Both the position numbers and the translations under genes were made by a program. Shown here piece after piece: positions 1-5,984 of a DNA stretch of 8,141 nt; the stretch's first letter is position 1, and the number at the start of each line of letters is the position of its first letter. Source of the DNA: Desulfurococcales archaeon (GTDB taxonomy: Archaea; Thermoproteota; Thermoprotei_A; Sulfolobales; Desulfurococcaceae); NCBI GenBank assembly GCA_027083045.1, contig JALWQP010000023.1, positions 1 to 8,141 of the forward strand. The letters are read 5' to 3'. The notes beneath the pieces were generated by a model. It was not told where the DNA came from, did no database searches, and saw only the letters and a list, made by a program, of their open reading frames with translations.

Positions 1-9
1 GTTCACCCG

Positions 10-50
10 ATATAACCATCCTAGAAACCCCGCCTAGAAGGGGGCGTGAT
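10..50 (+). promoter_or_regulatory. possible TATA-like box and ribosome binding site of ppsA
   Basis: An AT-rich ATATAAC element at 10-16 lies about 40 bases before the ppsA ATG. This would place transcription start near 38-42 if the usual archaeal spacing of about 25 bases applies. A purine-rich GGGGGCGTGAT at 40-50 resembles the archaeal anti-16S consensus GGAGGTGAT and ends five bases before the ATG at 56, which supports that start. The motif CCTAGAA occurs twice (20-26 and 33-39), and CCCC at 28-31 could pair with the G-run. The TATA call is weak because the window begins just upstream; the ribosome binding site is more secure. Confidence 0.4.
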
Positions 51-55
51 TCAAA

Positions 56-2557
56 ATGGCGAATGTTCCAAAAGAGAAGAGATTCTGCATATGGCTTGAA
101 GAGCTCACAAAGGAGGATGTTCCTCTAGTAGGAGGTAAGAACGCAAACCTCGGAGAAATGCTGCGCAACGGGATACCAGTAGCTCCAGGATTCGCAGTAA
201 CCGCTTATGCGTTCAAATACTTCTTACAGAAAACAGGGCTAGGCCCAACAATATATGGTATGCTCAGAGACCTTGATGTTAGTGATTATAAAGCCCTTGA
301 GGAGACAACCGCTAAGATCAGGAAAATGATCATGGATCAGCCCATGCCACCAGAGGTTGAAAAAGAAATTAGAGAATATTATCGAGAACTAGCCAAAAGG
401 GTAAACATTAGTCCTGACGAACTACGCGTAGCTGTTCGCAGTAGCGCGACAGCTGAGGATATGCCAGAGGCAAGCTTCGCCGGCCAGCAGGACACATATC
501 TGAATGTTATGGGTGAGGACAACGTTGTTAGGATGGTTAAGAGCTGCTGGGCAAGCCTCTTCACCGCCCGTGCAGTAGCTTATCGTGTAGCGCACGGTAT
601 ACCTCATGAGAAGAGCCTAATGAGCGTGACCGTTGAGAAAATGGTTAACAGTAGGACAGCTGGCGTAATGTTCACCCTCCACCCAGCAACCGGTGAGGAA
701 GACGTAGTGGTAATAGAGGGTAGCTGGGGGCTAGGCGAAGCAGTAGTAGCAGGTAAAGTAACTCCTGATGAGTGGGTAGTCGACAAGGAGACTCTCGAGA
801 TAAAGGAGGAGAAGGTACATCACAAGACCCTAGCTATTATATGGGACCCCAAGAGGAAGACCAACATCGAGGTACACTGGGACGAGGAGAAGAAGGCCTG
901 GGTATATGAGGGCGAAGTAGTAGACCTAGACATCGTCAAGAAATTCGACCCCGACAAGCCAAGCCTCACCAAGGAGGAGGTAAAGAGGCTGGCCGAGCTA
1001 GCCATCAAGATACAGGAGCACTATGGCAGACACATGGACATCGAGTGGGCAGTAGACAATGATCTACCATTCCCGCAGAACGTCTTCATAACACAGGCAA
1101 GGCCAGAGACCTTCTGGAGCAGGAAGAAGGAGAAGGAAGGCAAAGAGAAGAAAGTAGAGATAAAGGGCAAGAACATCGTCAGCCTAAGTGAGGCAAAGAT
1201 CCTGGCGAGAGGCCTACCGGCCAGCCCAGGCATCGGCGCTGGCATAGCAAAGGTGATCTTCGACCCACACAGCAAGGAGGCAGAAGAGTTCAAGGAGGGA
1301 GAGATCCTAGTAACCAAGATGACTGACCCTGACTGGGTTCCGCTAATGAAGAAGGCAGCAGCAATAGTCACCGACGAGGGTGGAATGACAAGCCACGCGG
1401 CAATCGTCAGCCGTGAGCTAGGCGTACCCGCAGTAGTAGGTACTGGAAAGGCGACCGAGGTAATCAAGAGCGGAATGGAGGTAACCGTTGATGGCAGTAA
1501 GGGCGTAGTCTACGAGGGCATCGTGAAGGAGCTTGTAAAGCCCGAGGAGAAGGCCGAGGTAGGCGTAGCGGCTGTAGGAATAAGCCCCGAGCAGCTACTA
1601 CCACTATACCCGGTAACAGCCACCAAGATCTACATGAACCTTGGCGAGCCAGACGCTATTGAGAGGTATAAGGATCTACCATTCGACGGTATTGGGCTAA
1701 TGAGGATTGAGTTCATAATTAGTGACTGGGTGCAGTACCATCCACTATACCTGATCGAGATCGGTAAGGAAGACCTGTTCGTGGACAAGCTAGCAGAGGG
1801 AATTGCCAAGGTTGCACAGGCAATCTATCCGAGACCAGTAGTGGTAAGATTCAGTGACTTCAAGACCAACGAGTACCGCGGACTAAAGGGCGGCGAGAAG
1901 TATGAGCCGGACGAGAGGAACCCGATGATCGGATGGCGTGGTGTCAGCAGGTACATCCACCCGAAGTACGAGCCAGCATTCAGGCTAGAAGTACGCGCTA
2001 TCAAGAAAGTACGTGAAGAGTACGGGCTCAAGAACGTATGGGTAATGTTCCCATTCGTAAGGACGACCTGGGAGCTGGAGAGAGCCCTCAAGATAATGGA
2101 GGAGGAAGGCCTAAAGAGGGGCAAGGACTTCAAGGTCTGGGCAATGGCTGAGGTACCAAGCATCGTGTTCCTAGCAGACAAGTTCGCCGAGTACGTCGAC
2201 GGATTCAGCATTGGAAGCAACGACCTGACACAGCTAGTACTGGCAACCGACCGTGACAGCCAGATCCTGGCTGACATGGGCTACTTCGACGAGCGTGACC
2301 CAGCAGTACTAGCAGCCATCAAGATGTTGATCGAGAAGGCGCACAGCAAGGGTGCAACAGTCAGCATCTGTGGACAAGCACCCAGCGTCTACCCAGAGAT
2401 CGTGGAGTTCCTAGTAGAGGCTGGAATTGACAGCATAAGCGTCAACCCAGACGCAGTGATCAGCACCAGGAGACTAGTAGCCAGTATCGAGCGCAAAGTA
2501 ATGATGAAAAAGCTCAACAAGCTCCTAGAGAAGCTCCAGAACGTAGATCTACTCTAA
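56..2557 (+). CDS. ppsA: phosphoenolpyruvate synthase (pyruvate, water dikinase)
   Basis: Phosphoenolpyruvate synthase converts pyruvate, ATP and water to PEP, AMP and phosphate in the cytoplasm, the entry step of gluconeogenesis; in some hyperthermophilic archaea it may also run toward pyruvate. The 833 residues show the family domains in order. The N-terminal ATP-grasp domain has GGKNANLGEM at 26-35, VRSSATAED at 127-135 and QARPET at 347-352. A lysine-rich linker follows at about 356-374. The swivelling phosphohistidine domain has GGMTSH with catalytic His447. The C-terminal PEP/pyruvate TIM barrel has FSIGSNDLTQ at 717-726 and SICGQ with the acid/base Cys772. All key residues are present and there is no intein, unlike some Pyrococcus homologues. 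The length suits archaeal members; the Staphylothermus marinus homologue is known to form a very large homo-oligomer. The ATG is supported by a purine-rich site at 40-50. The gene is probably monocistronic, since a terminator follows directly. Confidence 0.97.
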   Translation: MANVPKEKRFCIWLEELTKEDVPLVGGKNANLGEMLRNGIPVAPGFAVTAYAFKYFLQKTGLGPTIYGMLRDLDVSDYKALEETTAKIRKMIMDQPMPPEVEKEIREYYRELAKRVNISPDELRVAVRSSATAEDMPEASFAGQQDTYLNVMGEDNVVRMVKSCWASLFTARAVAYRVAHGIPHEKSLMSVTVEKMVNSRTAGVMFTLHPATGEEDVVVIEGSWGLGEAVVAGKVTPDEWVVDKETLEIKEEKVHHKTLAIIWDPKRKTNIEVHWDEEKKAWVYEGEVVDLDIVKKFDPDKPSLTKEEVKRLAELAIKIQEHYGRHMDIEWAVDNDLPFPQNVFITQARPETFWSRKKEKEGKEKKVEIKGKNIVSLSEAKILARGLPASPGIGAGIAKVIFDPHSKEAEEFKEGEILVTKMTDPDWVPLMKKAAAIVTDEGGMTSHAAIVSRELGVPAVVGTGKATEVIKSGMEVTVDGSKGVVYEGIVKELVKPEEKAEVGVAAVGISPEQLLPLYPVTATKIYMNLGEPDAIERYKDLPFDGIGLMRIEFIISDWVQYHPLYLIEIGKEDLFVDKLAEGIAKVAQAIYPRPVVVRFSDFKTNEYRGLKGGEKYEPDERNPMIGWRGVSRYIHPKYEPAFRLEVRAIKKVREEYGLKNVWVMFPFVRTTWELERALKIMEEEGLKRGKDFKVWAMAEVPSIVFLADKFAEYVDGFSIGSNDLTQLVLATDRDSQILADMGYFDERDPAVLAAIKMLIEKAHSKGATVSICGQAPSVYPEIVEFLVEAGIDSISVNPDAVISTRRLVASIERKVMMKKLNKLLEKLQNVDLL

Positions 2558-2566
2558 CACTAGCTA

Positions 2567-2602
2567 GGGAAAAACAATACTTCTTTTCCCAAAATATTTT
2601 TT
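2567..2602 (+). terminator. hairpin plus T-run terminator after ppsA
   Basis: GGGAAAA at 2567-2573 pairs perfectly with TTTTCCC at 2584-2590 across a 10-base loop, and a run of six T follows at 2597-2602. It begins ten bases after the ppsA stop. Archaeal RNA polymerase can terminate on T-runs alone, so the hairpin may only help by stabilising the 3' end. The element implies that the next gene is transcribed separately. Confidence 0.7.
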
Positions 2603-2655
2603 CGCTTAATCCCTTTCTACTACTCCTCTACACAATATAGTTTAGGGAGAAGAAT

Positions 2656-2952
2656 TTGTCGGCCGGACCAGAAGGGACAATTACCAGAAGCATAGCGGGA
2701 TTCGCACTAATTACGATCGGGTTTGTTATATTATTCTTTGGGATAACACTGATTATGATGGGAATGATTACGCCGACTCAGCAACAAGCCAATCAGACTG
2801 GCACAGTCATAGTCATATTCCCGTTCCTTGTGATTAGGACAGGGTATATTAGCCCGTTATGGATTATGCTGATAATGATATCGTTTATCCTCCTCTTCTT
2901 CCTGATAGTTTATATGATTACTCGATACATGTTTCGTGGAGCCCACTATTAA
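2656..2952 (+). CDS. small two-helix membrane protein, probable DUF131/COG2034 family
   Basis: This 98-residue protein has two strongly hydrophobic segments, about 13-38 and 66-89. They are joined by a polar loop (TPTQQQANQTG) leading into a short stretch, TVIVIFPFLVI at 50-60. That pattern (helix, polar loop, a G-x-V-I-x-I-x-P-F/I-x-I-V-like stretch, helix) resembles the archaeal DUF131/COG2034 membrane proteins of unknown function; this assignment is from memory of the pattern and is moderate only. The start is TTG: an in-frame TAG lies at 2638-2640, no ATG or GTG lies between, later ATGs would cut into helix 1, and GGAG at 2646-2649 is correctly placed six bases before TTG. The gene sits alone between the ppsA terminator and the promoter of the next gene, and no function can be inferred from its neighbours. 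Confidence 0.75.
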   Translation: MSAGPEGTITRSIAGFALITIGFVILFFGITLIMMGMITPTQQQANQTGTVIVIFPFLVIRTGYISPLWIMLIMISFILLFFLIVYMITRYMFRGAHY

Positions 2953-2968
2953 CCCACCAAACCGTTGG

Positions 2969-3028
2969 ATTTTAAATATCGAATCACCATCACATAGTAA
3001 TAGCATATACAATTCTTATTACGAGGTG
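2969..3028 (+). promoter_or_regulatory. probable TATA box and ribosome binding site of the COG2403 gene
   Basis: ATTTTAAATAT at 2969-2979 is a TATA-like box beginning 17 bases after the previous stop codon. With normal spacing, transcription would start near 3000 and give a leader of about 35 bases. GAGGTG at 3023-3028 is a strong archaeal ribosome binding site seven bases before the ATG at 3036 and fixes that start. Confidence 0.55.
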
Positions 3029-3035
3029 CGGGATT

Positions 3036-4367
3036 ATGGTCAAAAAAGTAGTCATACTGGGTGCGGCTGGCAGAGATTTCCACAACTTCAACGTGATCTA
3101 CAGAGACAATCCCGAGTACAAGGTAGTGGCATTTCTACAGACTCAGATACCCGGCATTGCGGGCCGACGATACCCGCCCAGCTTAGCCGGACGATTATAT
3201 CCTGATGGAATACCTATACTAAGCATGAACTATCTCGAGGAAATAATAAAGAAGTACCACATCGACGAAGCCGTCCTTAGCTATAGCGACTTAACCTATG
3301 AAGAGCTAGGACATGTCATGAGCAGAGTTCTCGGTGCTGGGGCTAGCTTCAGGATACTGGGCCCCAAGGAGACCATGATCGAGAGCAGCAGGCCCGTCAT
3401 AGCCATATGCGGCGTAAAGACAGGAGCCGGTAAGAGCAGCGTCTCCAAAGAGGTAGCCAGGATACTTGTTGGAAGAGGATACAAGGTAGGAATAGTGAGG
3501 CACCCGATGCCATATGGAAACCTAGAAGAAATGGCTGTACAGGAGTTCAAGACCATGGAGGACCTTGACAAGTACAAGGCAACTATCGAGGAACGCGAAG
3601 AATATGAGCACTACATAAGGATGGGGCTACCCGTGTACGCAGGCGTAGACTACGGCAGACTACTGGCCCTCCTCGAGCAGGAGAACGACATCATTCTATG
3701 GGATGGAGGCAACAACGACTGGCCCTTCTACAGGCCAGACTACATGATACTAGTAGCCGACGCGATGAGGCCAGGCATAGAGGTTAGGAGCTTCCCAGGT
3801 GAAGTAAACCTCAGGCTAGCCGATGCCGTTATAATCAACAAGGTAGACCAGGCAAAGCCTGGTGCGGTCGAGGAGATCAAAAAAAACGTGAAGGTGGCTA
3901 ACCCTAAGGCAGAGATAAGCCTGGCTGTGAGCGAGGTAACTGTTGACAAGCCTGAGCTCATCGAGGGCAAGAAAGTACTCGTGATCGAGGACTCGCCCAC
4001 CGTAACACATGGCGGAGCACCCTATGCCGCTGGATACGTGGCAGCCAAGAAGTACGGTGCAGAACCAGTAGACCCCAGACCATATGCTACGCCATTCTTC
4101 AAGAAGATCTACGAGGAATACAAGCATATGGGTCCAGTACTCCCCAGCACCGGGTATACTCCGGATCAACTGAAAGAACTAGAACAAACCGTAAACAACG
4201 TGCCAGCAGATGCAGTTATCCTTGGAACACCAAGCGATATCACCAGGCTCATAAAGATCAATAAGCCAGTAGTACGCGTAGAGTTCAGGATAAAGATAAT
4301 AGAGGGTCCGACACTCGAGGACATGATCAATGAGTTCCTTAAGAGAGCAGAGATAAAGATGGGCTAA
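3036..4367 (+). CDS. P-loop protein of COG2403 (cyclic 2,3-diphosphoglycerate synthetase-like / predicted GTPase)
   Basis: This 443-residue protein closely matches the archaeal family labelled predicted GTPase (COG2403) or cyclic 2,3-diphosphoglycerate synthetase. The first ~110 residues look Rossmann-like: VVILGAAGRDFHNFN near the N-terminus, then QIPGIAGRRYPPSLAG. A P-loop domain follows with GVKTGAGKS at 126-134, RHPMPYG, the family stretch ILWDGGNND at 220-228 (possible Walker B region), and NKVD at 268-271, a classic guanine-specificity motif. Further family stretches are VIEDSPTVTHGG and DPRPYA. Length is normal and the protein appears intact and soluble. The true cDPG synthetase of Methanothermus fervidus makes the thermoprotectant cyclic 2,3-diphosphoglycerate from 2,3-diphosphoglycerate and ATP. 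Whether COG2403 proteins share that reaction is not established, and cDPG is known mainly from methanogens, so family membership is secure but the reaction is not. It has its own promoter and no cotranscribed partner here. Confidence 0.85.
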   Translation: MVKKVVILGAAGRDFHNFNVIYRDNPEYKVVAFLQTQIPGIAGRRYPPSLAGRLYPDGIPILSMNYLEEIIKKYHIDEAVLSYSDLTYEELGHVMSRVLGAGASFRILGPKETMIESSRPVIAICGVKTGAGKSSVSKEVARILVGRGYKVGIVRHPMPYGNLEEMAVQEFKTMEDLDKYKATIEEREEYEHYIRMGLPVYAGVDYGRLLALLEQENDIILWDGGNNDWPFYRPDYMILVADAMRPGIEVRSFPGEVNLRLADAVIINKVDQAKPGAVEEIKKNVKVANPKAEISLAVSEVTVDKPELIEGKKVLVIEDSPTVTHGGAPYAAGYVAAKKYGAEPVDPRPYATPFFKKIYEEYKHMGPVLPSTGYTPDQLKELEQTVNNVPADAVILGTPSDITRLIKINKPVVRVEFRIKIIEGPTLEDMINEFLKRAEIKMG

Positions 4368-4380
4368 GAATTATTTGTAA

Positions 4381-4400
4381 AGAAAAATATTTTTATTAAA
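4381..4400. terminator. AT-rich palindromic element between convergent genes, probable bidirectional terminator
   Basis: The 12-base perfect palindrome AAAAATATTTTT at 4383-4394 lies in the 56-base gap between two convergent stop codons. It provides a T-run at 4390-4394 for the leftward-reading COG2403 transcript and, on the other strand, T-runs from 4383-4387 and 4398-4400 for the phosphoesterase transcript. T-rich 3' ends are typical archaeal termination signals. That it serves both directions is inference. Confidence 0.5.
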
Positions 4401-4423
4401 ACTATTCCTGCCCACACACCTAA

Positions 4424-5821
4424 TCATTTTTTCTTCACGATGAATATCGCGGCTATTATCGCTCCTATTATTATGGCAGCGCTAATCGCTAGTATTTCTG
4501 TCTGTGAGCCCTTCTGTGCTGTGGTTTGCTGTACTATAGTTGTTGTGGGCGTTGCTAGCTGGCTTGTAGTGGTTGATGATGTCTGACTCGTAGTTGTCGT
4601 AGTTGTGGTGAATGTAGTTGTCGTTGTGGTTGTTGCTGTAGTAGTTGTTGTTTGTAACTTGTATAGTTTTAGCTCGGCTACATTATTCACTGGTTTTCCT
4701 ACTACAGCGTTGTTTGCCCCTCCGAACGGAGTGGCATAGGCGTACCAGTTGGTGGCATTACTTGTTATCTTTACGTCATACCCGTTTATCTCGTAGTTCA
4801 CTATGATGGTCGCATTAGGAGGCACTATGAGGGAGGCGTATACATCCCAGCCGCTGACGTTAACGTGAAGCCTGACAGGTATCCATGCAGGCTTCTTGAA
4901 TATGTCCAATTTAGTGTTGATTATCTTATATGCGGTAGTATTTATCCTGATAATCTTTAGGGTGCCACTTCCATTCCCAGCTAATATGGGTTCATAGGTG
5001 AACGTCTGGTTAGGATATAGTATTAGCACGATATAGTGGTTTCTCTCGAGAACTATAGTGGCATTATCAGGCGGTGTCTTGGGATAGTCGTAGAGTGGTG
5101 CCCCAGCACCCCCAGTTATTATCCACGTTATCCCTTTCTTAACCTCCGATGCATAGCCGTGCCAATGGCCTTGTAACACGAGTTTTACATGGCCGTGCTG
5201 TGCGATCTTATTAAGTAGGTATTTGGCTCTCTCGGGGTCGAGGTTGTGTTCTACCTTAGGATATATTGGTCTGTGGAAGACCAGTATGAGCGAGCGATTG
5301 CCCAAATTATTCCAGATAGTGTTTACTTGGGCCTTCCACTGCATTGAAAGCCTGCACTCGCTGTTGAGGATAAATACTCTCCAGCCCGGGATATCATCTA
5401 CATGGTAGTGGTCGGGCGCTATTACTTGTATCCAATACTTTTCCTGATGGGCGTCAAGATCATGGTTGCCGAGGGCTAGCCATACGTTCTGCAAACCCTT
5501 CAATGCATTGTACAGGACGTTTATCTGCTCCTGGGTACCCATACCCGTATGGTCTCCTGTTCCAATCACTGCGATGGGATAGATCTCTTTTGTCTCGTTG
5601 ACAACCATGTAGAATATTTTAGGTAGCTGGATGCTGTTGACATTGGTTGGACGATTATCTCCTATTACCACTACAGGGTACCATGGCAGGTTGTCAGGGA
5701 TGACTGTTCTGGATTCTTCGTAGAGGCTATGGGCTTGTTGTTGCGCATAAGCTGTTCCGAGCAATAATATAAGGCTGACAAGCAGGATCAGGGATATCAA
5801 GTAGAGTGGTTTTTGAGTCAT
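4424..5821 (-). CDS. secreted, surface-anchored metallophosphoesterase with threonine-rich stalk
   Basis: This 465-residue calcineurin-like phosphoesterase probably hydrolyses phosphomonoesters or diesters outside the cell. A signal peptide spans about residues 1-26 (hydrophobic core, then AYA before QQQ). The catalytic domain, about 48-245, carries the metal-site motifs in order: GDNR 54-57, GTGD 87-90, GNHD 118-121, FHRP 182-185 and GHWH 218-221. The first motif has Arg where the family usually has His (D-x-H). A beta-rich region follows to about 390, then a threonine-rich stalk (391-435), a transmembrane helix (about 442-462) and a KKK end, so the enzyme is tethered with its active site outside. 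At least nine N-x-S/T sequons suggest N-glycosylation, and the Thr stalk may be O-glycosylated. Substrate is unknown. The ATG is supported by an AGGTG site at 5828-5832 and a TATA box further upstream. It is transcribed alone, divergently from the PINA-type gene. Confidence 0.88.
   Translation of the reverse strand: MTQKPLYLISLILLVSLILLLGTAYAQQQAHSLYEESRTVIPDNLPWYPVVVIGDNRPTNVNSIQLPKIFYMVVNETKEIYPIAVIGTGDHTGMGTQEQINVLYNALKGLQNVWLALGNHDLDAHQEKYWIQVIAPDHYHVDDIPGWRVFILNSECRLSMQWKAQVNTIWNNLGNRSLILVFHRPIYPKVEHNLDPERAKYLLNKIAQHGHVKLVLQGHWHGYASEVKKGITWIITGGAGAPLYDYPKTPPDNATIVLERNHYIVLILYPNQTFTYEPILAGNGSGTLKIIRINTTAYKIINTKLDIFKKPAWIPVRLHVNVSGWDVYASLIVPPNATIIVNYEINGYDVKITSNATNWYAYATPFGGANNAVVGKPVNNVAELKLYKLQTTTTTATTTTTTTFTTTTTTTSQTSSTTTSQLATPTTTIVQQTTAQKGSQTEILAISAAIIIGAIIAAIFIVKKK
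4517..4651 (-). repeat. threonine-codon tract encoding the stalk
   Basis: Codons 391-435 of the phosphoesterase are dominated by threonine, with an almost unbroken run at 391-411. The codons are a mixture of ACA, ACC, ACG and ACT rather than one repeated triplet. This suggests selection for a Thr-rich, probably glycosylated spacer instead of recent microsatellite slippage. Confidence 0.75.
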
Positions 5822-5870
5822 AAATTACACCTATATACTAATGTCCGTTTTTGTATCGGTTATCAGTTTT

Positions 5871-5883
5871 CTCTATATAAGAG
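5871..5883 (-). promoter_or_regulatory. probable promoter of the phosphoesterase gene
   Basis: Read on the minus strand this is CTCTTATATAGAG, containing CTTATATA, close to the classic crenarchaeal TATA box. It lies about 55 bases before the start codon, predicting a transcription start near 5850 and a leader of about 29 bases that contains the AGGTG ribosome binding site (5828-5832). The element is nearly palindromic. Confidence 0.6.
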
Positions 5884-5921
5884 ATATAATTAGCGTTATG
5901 GGTAGATCAGGTAGGTACTAC

Positions 5922-5976
5922 AATATATAAGGTTTTAACACAATGTTTTCGAATAGGAGAGAATGATCTGTGGAGG
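5922..5976 (+). promoter_or_regulatory. probable promoter and ribosome binding site of the PINA-type gene
   Basis: AATATATAA at 5922-5930 is a TATA-like box predicting a transcription start near 5953. GGAGG at 5972-5976 is a strong ribosome binding site eight bases before the ATG at 5985. Another ATG at 5981, in a different frame, sits four bases earlier (ATGTATG), but only the ATG at 5985 opens the long reading frame. Confidence 0.6.
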
Positions 5977-5984
5977 AATAATGT

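Noticed and set aside
28..44. Hairpin CCCC/GGGG that might hide the ppsA ribosome binding site
   Set aside because: Only four pairs can form, and the predicted transcription start may lie downstream of the C-run, so the stem would not be in the RNA.
1021..2277. Open frames of about 150 codons on the minus strand inside ppsA
   Set aside because: They are serine- and leucine-rich antisense shadows of a highly biased coding sequence, with no start signals or recognisable domains.
1..2557. Intein within ppsA
   Set aside because: Some archaeal PEP synthases carry one, but here the catalytic motifs are continuous and the length is normal.
2936..3205. An 89-codon open frame beginning with an ATG inside the small membrane protein gene and overlapping the start of the COG2403 gene
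   Set aside because: It has no ribosome binding site, its translation is low-complexity and unlike any family, and it overlaps a well-supported gene with a strong GAGGTG site in another frame.
4517..4651. CRISPR-like or simple-sequence repeat array on the plus strand (GTAGTTGTCGT-like units)
   Set aside because: There are no regular repeat-spacer units. The pattern is simply mixed threonine codons read in reverse.
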